Assembly (NCBI GenBank): GCA_029263395.1
Contig: JAJCXO010000060.1
Location: 1 to 59,360 of the forward strand
Source: Acidobacteriota bacterium
GTDB taxonomy: Bacteria > Acidobacteriota > Thermoanaerobaculia > Multivoradales > J023
Length of the DNA stretch: 59,360 nucleotides
Direction of reading: 5' to 3'
A program made the position numbers and the translations under genes. The first letter of the stretch is position 1; each line of letters begins with the position of its first letter. Of this stretch, positions 1 through 7,792 are shown in pieces. The notes below the pieces were generated by a model. The model saw nothing but the letters and a program-made list of their open reading frames with translations, had not been told where the DNA came from and made no database searches.

Positions 1-281
1 CCGATGATGCGACCGGCTTCCCTGGCCAGGTTGCTGTTGACGAAGGCCATGAACTTTGCGAGCTGTTCAGCGTCCTCAGGGGTCAGAATCATGTGGTAGT
101 GGTTCGAAGTCGCAACCACCGCATGAATCTTGACGGGATGCTTTTCTTGGGCCCGACCAAGGATGCCGACGAAGATGCGTCGGAACTGGCTGGTAACGGG
201 CAGCATGTAAAAGCCGCAAACAGTGGAGGTGGAGACTTCGACGCTCCATCCAGGTGGGATGTATCTCGGTCCTCGTGACAT
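1..281 (-). CDS. REP-associated HUH (Y1) transposase, partial at the window edge
   Basis: The leftward frame starts with MSRGPRYIPPG at an ATG at 281 and runs off the left edge, giving 94 residues. Residues near 64-67 read NHYH, the HUH histidine pair of Y1 (IS200/IS605-like and RAYT) single-strand transposases, followed by MILTPEDA and a helix ending in NLAREAGRI. In this family the HUH pair binds a metal and the catalytic Tyr lies further C-terminal, here outside the window. RAYT proteins act on palindromic REP sequences, and the bases just upstream of the start (316-356) can fold into a stem. The family call is good. Whether the gene is intact cannot be judged from this end. Confidence 0.8.
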   Translation of the reverse strand, partial: MSRGPRYIPPGWSVEVSTSTVCGFYMLPVTSQFRRIFVGILGRAQEKHPVKIHAVVATSNHYHMILTPEDAEQLAKFMAFVNSNLAREAGRII

Positions 282-315
282 AGGGTGCTCTCCCGAAAGT
301 CAGCTCCTTGGAGTG

Positions 316-356
316 CGAGGAGCCTCGGCGGCCACGCGCCGCGTGTGGCCTCTCGC
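316..356. repeat. Imperfect palindrome upstream of the RAYT gene (possible REP-like element)
   Basis: GGCCAC at 330-335 pairs with GTGGCC at 345-350, and GCGAG at 316-320 can pair with CTCGC at 352-356, giving a two-part stem with an internal bulge. The position directly upstream of a RAYT-type transposase makes a REP-like substrate plausible, but no second copy was recognised in the window. Confidence 0.35.
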
Positions 357-435
357 CTTTTGGAGCTGGTTTCTCGAGACATCGAAGGCTGGCGGCGGTT
401 GGTCGCGAGCGCACTCGGTGCCTACACCCCTATAA

Positions 436-696
436 AGACGGAAAGGACCTCTCCGATCTTTTGGGTTTGGCGAAGATTGTTATCGCCGACCGAAACGGCT
501 GGCACCCTCGATCGGGCACCCTGCGATCGGGCACCCTGCGATCGACACCGTGACCGACACGGCCGGCACCGTGGCATTCGGCGACGTTGCCGGAACCGGC
601 TCCGTGTATGTCTTCGCCGACGGAGTTTCGGTCACGCTGTTCACAGACGGCTTCGAGACAGGGAATACCTCAAACTGGTCGCAGACCGTTCCATAG
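436..696 (+). pseudogene. Decayed C-terminal tail of a secreted protein
   Basis: The frame opens after a stop at 433-435 and has no credible start. Its second half reads smoothly as an extracellular beta-rich domain (SVYVFADGVSVTLF) ending DGFETGNTSNWSQTVP and TAG at 694-696. A terminal D-G-F-E-x-G-x-T-x-x-W-S motif is, as I recall, a recurring C-terminal tail of secreted proteins in Thermoanaerobaculia-type Acidobacteriota. Upstream of residue ~35 the frame is arginine-rich and unlike protein, and a 15-bp tandem duplication sits at 511-540. I read it as the surviving 3' end of a truncated gene. A proper gene start further left is excluded by the stop. Confidence 0.55.
511..540. repeat. 15-bp tandem duplication
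   Basis: ATCGGGCACCCTGCG occurs twice head to tail (511-525, 526-540) at the point where the decayed tail begins to read like protein. Confidence 0.8.
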
Positions 697-712
697 GCCC
701 GTTCCATAGGCC
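688..712. repeat. 12-bp duplication that includes a stop codon
   Basis: GTTCCATAGGCC occurs at 688-699 and 701-712. The first copy holds the TAG of the decayed secreted-protein tail. Confidence 0.75.
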
Positions 713-1459
713 AAGAGAAGAGGCCGCGATTTGATGGACGGTTGGCTACGGTATCGGGGTCGGAAATCGACCCGTTGGCATTACCGAATCATTGCACCGT
801 GGCATCGTGCGCACGGTGACGCTGGTGACGGTGACGCTGGTGACGGTGACGCTGGTGACGGTGACGGTGAAGGTGAACGTCACCGTCACCCTGTGTTCGA
901 GGCGTAATTCGTCCAAATCGGGCGAATTGAGACCCGTTCTGGGTGATTCGCCGGAGAAGCCCCGCAATCTACAACCGGGAGAAGACCTTTCGGTCGTCAA
1001 AACTAGGGCTCTCCCGCTGGGAGGACGCCATTCGAAGGTCACGAATCGCGTCCAACCGCGGGAGAATGCCTGTCGTGCGTTGGTTCAGGTGGTCCAACGG
1101 CGGGAGAAGACCTTTCCGTCGTCGCAACACGTCTCCTGGTGGGCTCGGGGCGGGAGTTGACAGGCTGGAGAGGTCTTGTCCCGCCGGCAGGACGCGAGTT
1201 GGAGCTAGGGAATGGCTAGCTACCGACGCTTTTGGAGCTGTTGATGCCGACGACAGGTCTTCGGCTGACGGTGGGTTCCATTCCAAAGCCCAGGCCGACC
1301 GAGCACTCGGAGCATTCTTGGATGAGGGCGGGTCGTTCGCCCCTTGCCGCGGCCGGAGTATCACAGCAGCGTCTGATGCCGGTGGCCGCGTGTGTCAAAG
1401 TGGGGCTCTAACCTCCACTGCTTCCTGCACAACGTCGACTCGACGGAGAATCGTTGCCC
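697..1459. other. Non-coding stretch with dispersed direct repeats
   Basis: No convincing gene is present. Besides the 814-890 repeat, a 23-bp sequence starting CGGGAGAAGACC occurs at 976-998 and again at 1101-1123 with one mismatch, and related CGGGAG pieces lie between them. The promoter of the amidohydrolase gene is probably in the last ~100 bases, but no consensus boxes stood out. Confidence 0.5.
814..890. repeat. 15-bp tandem repeat ending in an 11-bp stem-loop
   Basis: CGGTGACGCTGGTGA is repeated three times (814-828, 829-843, 844-858), followed by a partial unit to 870. The last GGTGACGGTGA (860-870) is an exact inverted copy of TCACCGTCACC (880-890), leaving a 9-nt loop. There is no T-tract, so it is not a standard terminator. 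The open frames across it are low-complexity and not gene-like. Confidence 0.75.
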
Positions 1460-2962
1460 ATGGTTGATTTCATCTGTGAACGTGCCCGAGGTCTCGGGCT
1501 TCTGGTGCTTCCCCTGGTAATGCTGACGCTGTTGGTTGTCGGATGCGACGCCCCGACACCTCCGGTTCCGGATGCCACCCTAGCGATTACCAACGTGACG
1601 TTGATCGACGGCGCCAATCCAGAGCCTCAGGCCAACATGACCGTGCTGGTGGATGGTGAACAGATTGTGGCCGTTGGTCCTAGCAGCGATGTAGTCCCGG
1701 CTGAGGGTACGGAACGTCTCGATGGCGAGGGGCGCTTTTTGATCCCCGGGCTGTGGGATATGCACGTGCACCTGGCGATGGGCGAGCCCGAGATGGATGT
1801 CGATCGCCAGCTCGACCTGCATCTGGCCCACGGTGTGGTCGGCGTCCGCGATATGGGCAGTGATTGGCAGAAGGTCGAGGCGTTGCGCCAGCAACTCGCG
1901 GAGGGTGTCATCCAAGGTCCGAAGATCGTATCTTCTGGACCCTTCGTCAATGGGCCTCAGGCGGAGCAGCCGGGAGCCTTGCCGGTCGCCAACGAGGCCG
2001 AGGCCCGGCAGGCCGTGCGGTCCTTGGCGTCGATGGGGGTGGATTTTGTCAAGGTGCAGGCTGGACTCTCGCAAGAGTCCTATCAGGCCGTGGTCGACGA
2101 AGCGCGGCAGCTTCAGTTGCCGGTGCACGGGCATATTCCAGACGCTCTGACGGCAATGGAGGTGAGTGCCGCCGGCCAGCGCACCATCGAACACGTCTCC
2201 CCAGCTATCGCTAGCGATGGTGCTCTCTTCTTTAGCACGTCGGCGAAAGAGGACGCCCTGCGCCAGGAACTGGTAGATATCACTGCAGCCCAGGGCAGCG
2301 AAGGTGCTGATCGGCAGGCGCTGGCGATCCGGAATCGCACCCTGCAGCAGGATCTGATCGCAACCTACGACGAGGAGAAGGCGAGCCGGCTGTTTGATGC
2401 GCTGCGTGCCAATGACACTTGGGTTGTGCCGACCTTGGCCTGGTCACGATCCTACCTACCACCGGACGACACCTGGACAGCCGACTTGCCACTAGCGGTC
2501 TTGCCAGAAGCCACGCAGCAACGATGGGCGGGCATCTACGAGCGCTTCTTCGTCAATGCTACCGAAGAGAAGCTTGCCGGCTACCAACGGATTGCCGATG
2601 GCTCTTTGGCCCTGGTGGGCAATCTGCACCAAGCCGGGGTTGGGCTTCTGGCCGGCACGGATAGCCCGTCTGGATACGTCATCCCAGGCTTCAGCTTGCA
2701 TCAGGAGCTCGAGATGTTAGTGGCGTCGGGATTGTCTCCCGGTGAAGCCTTGGCGGCCGCGACGACCGGTCCTGCCACACTTCTTGGCCAACTTGCGACC
2801 CGCGGCACAATCGAGGTTGGCAAGGTGGCTGACTTGGTCCTGCTCACCGCGAATCCACTGCAAGATATTCGGCATAGCCGCAAGATCGAGTCCGTGGTAC
2901 TTGCGGGCCAAGTTTTGGCTCGCTCTCGGCTCGACCAGCTGCTGGCTGCACCGACACCTTGA
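1460..2962 (+). CDS. Lipoprotein amidohydrolase (imidazolonepropionase/prolidase-like)
   Basis: 500 residues from the ATG at 1460, preceded by GGAGAA at about 9 bases; a TTG at 1454 is a weaker alternative. The N-terminus is a hydrophobic signal ending VVGC with Cys29, a lipobox, so the enzyme should be tethered outside the cytoplasmic membrane. The amidohydrolase fold follows: a beta-rich segment (NVTLIDG), GLWDMHVHL with metal ligands His102 and His104, HGHIPD and TIEHV in the middle, LLAGTDSP with the likely metal-binding Asp, and the GTIEVGKVADLVLL return strand. Members hydrolyse dipeptides with C-terminal proline or charged residues, or cyclic amides; the substrate here is unknown. It reads rightward and converges on the M56-associated repeat gene. 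Confidence 0.88.
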   Translation: MVDFICERARGLGLLVLPLVMLTLLVVGCDAPTPPVPDATLAITNVTLIDGANPEPQANMTVLVDGEQIVAVGPSSDVVPAEGTERLDGEGRFLIPGLWDMHVHLAMGEPEMDVDRQLDLHLAHGVVGVRDMGSDWQKVEALRQQLAEGVIQGPKIVSSGPFVNGPQAEQPGALPVANEAEARQAVRSLASMGVDFVKVQAGLSQESYQAVVDEARQLQLPVHGHIPDALTAMEVSAAGQRTIEHVSPAIASDGALFFSTSAKEDALRQELVDITAAQGSEGADRQALAIRNRTLQQDLIATYDEEKASRLFDALRANDTWVVPTLAWSRSYLPPDDTWTADLPLAVLPEATQQRWAGIYERFFVNATEEKLAGYQRIADGSLALVGNLHQAGVGLLAGTDSPSGYVIPGFSLHQELEMLVASGLSPGEALAAATTGPATLLGQLATRGTIEVGKVADLVLLTANPLQDIRHSRKIESVVLAGQVLARSRLDQLLAAPTP

Positions 2963-3018
2963 GATGGCTTCCGGGGTATCGAGTGGCCCATGGGGTCGTC
3001 GCGGTCGATCGCGGTTGA

Positions 3019-4098
3019 TCAGTCGCTTTTCTCGCGGCCCTCGATACGTTGCAGGAAACTAGCGTCGATCCCATGGATGCGCATTTCGACGAGTTTCTCG
3101 ACCGGTACGTTGGTGTAGCCGTGGTCCGCAAGCTCCTTGACGAATGCCGGACCGACGCCGTGGATACGCATCTCGACGAGGCGGTTGGCGGGCAGGCTGC
3201 GGTAGCCGAGGTCCGCCAGGGCCTGGACAAATTGTGGCGACACACCGTGGATACGCATCTCGATCAGGCGTTCGGGCGACAGATCGTGGTAGCCGAGCGC
3301 TTCAAATTCGCGGACGATTTCACGCGACACGCCATGGATGCGCATCTCGATCAGGCGTTCGGCAGACAGCTGGTGTCCCACTAGCTCGTTGAGCTCCCGC
3401 ACACTGTCGGGATCGACACCATGGATTCGCAATTCGATCCATCGTTCCGCCGCCAGCTCGGTGTAGCCGAGAGCCGCCATCTCAGCGATGTAGTCGGGAT
3501 GGACCCCATGGATGCGCATTTCCATCAGTCGCTCCAACGGCAGGCTGGGATAACCAGCTTCAGCCATCTGGTGGATGTAGTCGAGATCAACACCATGGAT
3601 GGCGAGCTCGATCAGTCGGTCGAGGGGGACGTCGTCGTAACCGAGCGCAGACAATTCACCGATAAACTCAGGGTGAATATCGAACAGCGTAAACTCGAAG
3701 GTCTTTTGGGTCGACAGGTTGCCATAACCAAGCGTTTGCATTTCCGCAAGGAATTCGGGGTCCTTCTGGAATGTGAAGGTGCCGGATCCTAGGCCGTCCG
3801 CATCCACATCACCGGTGAACGTGATCGTCCCGGCGGGGCGGCGCAGCACAAACTGGACATCTTTGCCATGGGCTATGGGGCCGAATTCGTCAGCGCCAAA
3901 GGTCATTGAGACATTGGAGTGGTGTCGACCGCGCAATGGGGCCTTGAACTGTATCCAGACGGACTCTCGAGCGGTGTCATACCACTTGACCTCCGAGATC
4001 CAACGCCCGGAAACATCAGCATCTTCCGCATGTGAGACGACGGCGAAGCCGCAGAGTAGAACCGTCAGGACAGAGATTGCTAGACCGAGGTGTTTCAT
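3019..4098 (-). CDS. Secreted protein made of 29-residue 'EMRIHGV' repeats
   Basis: 359 residues with a signal peptide (residues 1-24, ending SHAEDA), then a beta-rich domain of ~100 residues, then seven full 29-residue repeats from about residue 133, with partial copies at both ends. The repeat consensus is L-I-E-M-R-I-H-G-V followed by an x-P-x-F-[VI]-x-E-L helix, LGY, and a short D-L-x-x-E-R link. Each probably forms two helices, so the domain should be a superhelical solenoid outside the cytoplasm. The gene directly follows the M56 protease gene (33-bp gap), whose C-terminal half contains the same repeat type. That shared repeat suggests a partner, decoy or substrate of the protease sensor; this is inference. 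No enzymatic motif is visible. Confidence 0.85.
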   Translation of the reverse strand: MKHLGLAISVLTVLLCGFAVVSHAEDADVSGRWISEVKWYDTARESVWIQFKAPLRGRHHSNVSMTFGADEFGPIAHGKDVQFVLRRPAGTITFTGDVDADGLGSGTFTFQKDPEFLAEMQTLGYGNLSTQKTFEFTLFDIHPEFIGELSALGYDDVPLDRLIELAIHGVDLDYIHQMAEAGYPSLPLERLMEMRIHGVHPDYIAEMAALGYTELAAERWIELRIHGVDPDSVRELNELVGHQLSAERLIEMRIHGVSREIVREFEALGYHDLSPERLIEMRIHGVSPQFVQALADLGYRSLPANRLVEMRIHGVGPAFVKELADHGYTNVPVEKLVEMRIHGIDASFLQRIEGREKSD

Positions 4099-4130
4099 GG
4101 ATCGTCTCCTTGAATCATGGGGCGGGATGA

Positions 4131-5987
4131 CTACGGGTTGACCGACCGATGGCGGCGCATCTTGGTGATGAATTCAGCGTCGAGGTTGTGTCGCGCTAGG
4201 CGGACGAGATCATCGAACGAGAGGTTGTTGATGCCGGCCTCGCGGAGCTCGCGGATGAAGTCACCGTCGACGCCGTACTTGGCCAAGTCGGTGAGCTGCT
4301 CCGTCGCGATATCTCCGAAGCCGAGCTTGCCGAGCTCTTCAATAAGCTCTCCGTCGACGCCGAACTTGGCAAGTTCGATCAACTGGTCGGTGGTCTGACG
4401 AGCGAGCCCGGCAGCGTTGAATGTTTCGATGAACTCACCGTCGATACCGAACTTAGCAAGTTCGATGAGTTGGTCGGTTGTTTGGTTGGCGAGGCCGGCC
4501 GCTGTGAGCTCTTCGATGAACTCTCCGTCGATTCCAAATTTGGCGAGTTCGACCAACTCGGCGGCAGACTGCGTTGCGAGTCCTGCCGTTTCGAGCTCGT
4601 CAATGAACCGACCATCAATACCGAACATGGCCATCTTGATGAGTTGGTCGATGGGTAGATCAGCATGGGGAGTTCCCTCGAGATCGGCGAGTAGCTCGTC
4701 GACACGGTGGATTTTCATTTCGATCAACTGATCGATTGGAATGGGCGCGGTTGCGGGCGCGGTGGCCGTCGAGGTTGTGGGCGAGCTTTGCCGTGTGTCC
4801 TGCGGGGCGTTCTGGGCAACCCGGTCCGGACGGGTCGCCCCCGGTAGTTGTGCCAGGAGCATGGCTGGAGCCGTTTGTGGTGAGCCCAACTGGGGCTTGT
4901 CTCGGGCCTCTTGCGCGATGCCTGACTGGCCAGCAAACGCGAAGGTCATGAGGGTGGTTGCGAGTGCGGTTGCGGCCAAGGTGCCAGTCAACCAAGTTGG
5001 GGTGCGGAGCTCTTCACTGCTGCCGACGAGGCGCCTGATGCGTTGCAGCAAGGGGCCACCGTCAGCGCCGAGGGCAAACACGGGTGCCGCAAAACGCAGG
5101 TCTTCGAGCTCTGCCAGAGCGCGAGCGTAGGTCATCCGATCGCCACAAACCTCGACCGCAAGATCGTCACAACAGTGCTCGCGGAGGGTGCGGACCTGTC
5201 TTGAAACCCACCACACCGCCGGGTGATAAAAAAGCAGGGTCTCAACCGCAACTTGTAAGGTATTGACGAGCACGTCATGGCGCCGGACATGGGCCAGCTC
5301 ATGGGCGAGAATTGATTCCAGCTGCTGTTGGCTGAGACCGGTGAGGGCACTCGCCGGCACCAGAATGACGGGCCGCAGCCAACCGATGACTGTGGGTACG
5401 CCAACCCGCGCCGATTCGAGTAGCCGCACCGGACGGCGGATTGCGAGTCGAGTCGCCAGTTTCTGGCAAACCGTCTGCCAGCGCTCGTCGATCTGCCGTA
5501 CGTCCTGTTGTCGCAGCTGTCGTACCCGAGTCAAGCCGCCGAAGTGTGCTAGTGAAAGCAGTGTGACGCCTGCTAGCCAGGCAACCACCAACCACGGCAT
5601 GGCAGGTTCTAGATAACTTCGTGAGGTGACCGCGGCCACGGACTGTTGCGTCGGTCCGGAGGCGGTGTTGGCCTGCTGCGCAGGAGCAGCAGGCATTGGG
5701 ACGGATGCAGCGTGTCGGGTGGTCCCCGCCTCGAGACTCGAACTTGCCTGGGTGGCGATCACCGTGGCCGTAACCACTGGCAGCAGGATCATGGTCGCCA
5801 ACGCAACGAGCGCCACGACGTAGCGCAAGCTGGCGGAACGTCGTCGCAACAAGGGCAAGATCATGGCCAGCACACCGCCGACGAGGGCGCCTTGCCAGAG
5901 GAAGTGGATCAGAGTCCAGGCTGCTGTCCGCATGACCGCAGGAGAGAGGAGAGTGATGTCCGATGGGATCCATTCCAACAGATTCAT
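4131..5987 (-). CDS. BlaR1/MecR1-type M56 metalloprotease with C-terminal 29-residue repeats
   Basis: 618 residues. Several N-terminal membrane segments (starting near residues 20, 50 and 125), then the zinc protease motif HELAHVRRHD inside ILAHELAH, and a further membrane segment near residue 345 (TLAATALATTLMTFAFA). In BlaR1 a periplasmic sensor domain follows; here it is a Pro/Thr/Ala-rich linker and, from about residue 421, seven 29-residue repeats (consensus LIELAKFGIDGEFIEEL). These resemble those of the secreted neighbour but use AKFGID instead of MRIHGV. The start overlaps the 3' end of the BlaI gene by 4 bases (ATGA), so they are translationally coupled. In known systems ligand sensing activates the protease and leads to loss of the BlaI repressor. 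The ligand here is unknown and no beta-lactamase gene is nearby. Confidence 0.9.
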   Translation of the reverse strand: MNLLEWIPSDITLLSPAVMRTAAWTLIHFLWQGALVGGVLAMILPLLRRRSASLRYVVALVALATMILLPVVTATVIATQASSSLEAGTTRHAASVPMPAAPAQQANTASGPTQQSVAAVTSRSYLEPAMPWLVVAWLAGVTLLSLAHFGGLTRVRQLRQQDVRQIDERWQTVCQKLATRLAIRRPVRLLESARVGVPTVIGWLRPVILVPASALTGLSQQQLESILAHELAHVRRHDVLVNTLQVAVETLLFYHPAVWWVSRQVRTLREHCCDDLAVEVCGDRMTYARALAELEDLRFAAPVFALGADGGPLLQRIRRLVGSSEELRTPTWLTGTLAATALATTLMTFAFAGQSGIAQEARDKPQLGSPQTAPAMLLAQLPGATRPDRVAQNAPQDTRQSSPTTSTATAPATAPIPIDQLIEMKIHRVDELLADLEGTPHADLPIDQLIKMAMFGIDGRFIDELETAGLATQSAAELVELAKFGIDGEFIEELTAAGLANQTTDQLIELAKFGIDGEFIETFNAAGLARQTTDQLIELAKFGVDGELIEELGKLGFGDIATEQLTDLAKYGVDGDFIRELREAGINNLSFDDLVRLARHNLDAEFITKMRRHRSVNP

Positions 5988-6406
5988 GATTTGTCTCCTG
6001 CGGTAGGGTTGGATGCGGCGTCGAGGAGTTCGCGGATCTCGGTCATTTCCTGGTCGGAGGCTGGACGGGTCGATAACGCTTGCATGACCAGCGTCGCCGC
6101 CGAGCCGTCGAACGCGCGATCGAGCAGATCGCCGATCAGGTGACGTTGCGTAGCCTGTTCGCTGTCGCGGGTGCGGTAGACGTGAGCTCGCTGAGACTCA
6201 TCACGCTCGACCAGCTGTTTCTCGGTCATGATTTGCAGCAGCTTGAGCACCGTCGTGTAGCCGGTTGGCTCGCGTTGCTCGAGTTCGGCTTGGACCTCGC
6301 GCACGGTGCTCGGTCCACGACGCCAAAGCACCTTCAAGATGGCGAGCTCGGAGTCGGTGGGGCGTAAAGCCGGTTTACGTTGCGGTGTCGGTCGGCGTTT
6401 CATCAA
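5984..6406 (-). CDS. BlaI/MecI/CopY-family transcriptional repressor
   Basis: 140 residues. The N-terminal winged helix (LRPTDSELAILKVLWRRGP, VREVQAEL, GYTTVLKLLQIM) is diagnostic for the penicillinase-repressor family, and the C-terminal half is the helical dimerisation region. These repressors bind short dyads in their own promoter and are inactivated through a coupled M56 protease, here the next gene with a 4-base overlap. A dyad of the expected kind lies just upstream at 6430-6480, consistent with autoregulation of the blaI-M56-repeat-protein operon. Confidence 0.93.
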   Translation of the reverse strand: MMKRRPTPQRKPALRPTDSELAILKVLWRRGPSTVREVQAELEQREPTGYTTVLKLLQIMTEKQLVERDESQRAHVYRTRDSEQATQRHLIGDLLDRAFDGSAATLVMQALSTRPASDQEMTEIRELLDAASNPTAGDKS

Positions 6407-6429
6407 GTGATTCCTCCAGATGACGTCTT

Positions 6430-6480
6430 CTACGAAAACTTATACGAAGTGTTTCGTAGATGTCAACGAAAGCCTTCGTA
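6430..6480 (-). promoter_or_regulatory. Probable BlaI-type operator
   Basis: CTACGAAA at 6430-6437 is an exact inverted match of TTTCGTAG at 6452-6459. A further half site TACGAA sits between them (6443-6448), and a second small dyad ACGAA/TTCGT lies at 6466-6479. The cluster of TACGAA/TTCGTA half sites is 25-75 bases upstream of the repressor gene, where the BlaI autoregulatory operator is expected. Confidence 0.65.
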
Positions 6481-6557
6481 GTTGGCTCTTCGTGGGGGCG
6501 GAGAGGCCGAACTCTCCTGGTCGGAGCACCGGAGTCGAACTAGGTCACCAGGGCTCG

Positions 6558-6899
6558 TTAGCCGATCAGTGCGAAGGTCACGGTCGCTTTGGCGACGAGT
6601 CGATCCTCTTGCCAGACTTCACCTTCGGCCACCGCCAAGCGGCGTCCTCGGCGCAGCAACTTGCCGCGACCTTCGAGACGGAGCTCGGGTTTTGCACGTT
6701 GCATCAGTTGGACGTTGACCGAGGCCGGGACCACCGAAGCGCCAACACTCTGAGCGGCGGCAACTTCGGCAAGTGTGGTCAGGACTGCGAAGTGAATGGC
6801 TCCTGGACCGATCTGATGCTCAGGCCGCGGGTCGAGGATGACGGCTTGCCCGTCGTCGGACCGTCGCAGCCCCAGAGCGCTATTGAAATTGCTGCTCAT
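6558..6899 (-). CDS. PaaI-like hotdog-fold thioesterase
   Basis: 113 residues from the ATG at 6899. It has the compact 4HBT pattern: a hydrophobic helix segment preceded by GPGAIHFAVLTTLAEVAAAQS, then strands SVNVQLMQRAKPEL, GRGKLLRRGRRLAVAEGEVW and VAKATVTFALIG. Such enzymes hydrolyse acyl-CoA thioesters; the substrate cannot be read from sequence. It lies 72 bases downstream of the TetR gene on the same strand, which suggests co-transcription. A TTG two codons upstream is a possible alternative start. Confidence 0.75.
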   Translation of the reverse strand: MSSNFNSALGLRRSDDGQAVILDPRPEHQIGPGAIHFAVLTTLAEVAAAQSVGASVVPASVNVQLMQRAKPELRLEGRGKLLRRGRRLAVAEGEVWQEDRLVAKATVTFALIG

Positions 6900-6971
6900 G
6901 CTCAAGCCGTCCTATTGCGTGGCCGAGTTGTCACTGCCCTCGGTTGGAGGCTCTCAGATTGATGAGCCTGA

Positions 6972-7604
6972 TCAGGCGATTTTGGCTTCGGCCATGGCTG
7001 GTAAAGGCATGATGCCGTACAGCGCCAGATGTGTGAGTTGTTCGACCAGTTCGGGCTCACTCAGGCGGCTATCCGCTTGGTACCAGCGAACCACCGAATG
7101 GATCATGCCCAACAAGCTGTAGGCGGCGACCGTTGGATCGATATTCGGCACCGGACTCTGGCGCCTTGCGATGGCCTCGATACAGGCGCTCAACATCTGA
7201 GAATAACTATGCTTGCGAGCGATGATCTTGGCACGATGGGCGGTGTCCAAGTTCTCGTCCTCGCTGATCAGAATCGACATGGCGCTCGGATCGTCCAACA
7301 CCAAACGGATGTTGCCGGAGACCAGACAGGCCAGGCGACGTTCCGGGTCGGATTCTTTGGCCGCCGGCTTCATGACGTCGCGTTCCAGCAGCTCCATGGC
7401 ATAGTTCATGATCGCGAACAGCAGAGCTTCCTTGCCCTTGATGTAGTAGTAGAGACCGCCTTTGGTGAGGTCGACGGCGTCCGCGATATCGCCCATCGAC
7501 GTCGCTCCGAAACCCTTCTTGTTGATGACCGCCGCAGCTCGACGATAAATCGTCTTGGCACGTTGGTCGTCGCTGACGGTGGGGGGCTTCTGGCTAGAAG
7601 TCAT
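6972..7604 (-). CDS. TetR-family repressor (probable local autoregulator)
   Basis: 210 residues. The start ATG at 7604 is chosen because GGGAG lies seven bases upstream; an in-frame GTG at 7631 lacks this. The N-terminal helix-turn-helix is clear (GFGATSMGDIADAVDLTKGGLYYYIKGKEAL), followed by a helical ligand domain that includes AYSLLGMIHSVVRWYQ. It is flanked by a thioesterase gene and a ThDP-enzyme gene in the same direction. Three promoters pointing toward this cluster (7700, 9853, 10257) share a TetR-type dyad ACCGACYG-x-TYGGT, so this protein is the obvious candidate regulator. The inducer is likely a small or acyl-CoA-like metabolite, which is inference. Confidence 0.9.
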   Translation of the reverse strand: MTSSQKPPTVSDDQRAKTIYRRAAAVINKKGFGATSMGDIADAVDLTKGGLYYYIKGKEALLFAIMNYAMELLERDVMKPAAKESDPERRLACLVSGNIRLVLDDPSAMSILISEDENLDTAHRAKIIARKHSYSQMLSACIEAIARRQSPVPNIDPTVAAYSLLGMIHSVVRWYQADSRLSEPELVEQLTHLALYGIMPLPAMAEAKIA

Positions 7605-7640
7605 GGCGGAACTCCCTTCAAAAGTGGTCACGCTAGTTTG

Positions 7641-7670
7641 CCGCGTCCTGGTTCGCCGCGTCCTGGTTCA
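7641..7670. repeat. 15-bp tandem duplication in the tetR leader
   Basis: GCCGCGTCCTGGTTC occurs twice, at 7641-7655 and 7656-7670, between the tetR operator and the tetR start. Confidence 0.8.
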
Positions 7671-7699
7671 CCGCGTAATAGGGAGAAAAAAGAAAAAAA

Positions 7700-7750
7700 G
7701 ACCAACCAGTCGGTCGAATTTTCCCGCGACTTGACACATTTGTCAAGTCG
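7700..7750 (-). promoter_or_regulatory. Promoter and TetR operator of the tetR gene
   Basis: On the minus strand TTGACA (7741-7746), a 17-bp spacer and GAAAAT (7718-7723) are followed by the imperfect dyad GACCGACTGGTTGGTC (7700-7715). The -35 box is itself inside an exact 10-bp stem with a 4-nt loop (7727-7750). The order -35, 17 bp, -10, ACCGACY operator is the same as in the two promoters upstream of the ThDP-enzyme gene. Confidence 0.7.
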
Positions 7751-7792
7751 TGGCCATTGGCTGAATGGGACGAAGCTTGTCGGGCAAGCGAG

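Noticed and set aside
814-890. GGTGAC repeat as a coding region
   Set aside because: Frames across it give only Thr-Val or His-Arg-Asp runs and no start signal; the stem-loop explains it better.
943-1467. Rightward 174-codon frame before the amidohydrolase
   Set aside because: Arg/Ser-rich composition without hydrophobic core, and it overlaps the amidohydrolase start in another frame.
4131-6480. Beta-lactam resistance operon
   Set aside because: BlaI and M56 proteins are present, but no beta-lactamase or PBP2a-like gene, and the sensor domain is replaced by 29-residue repeats.
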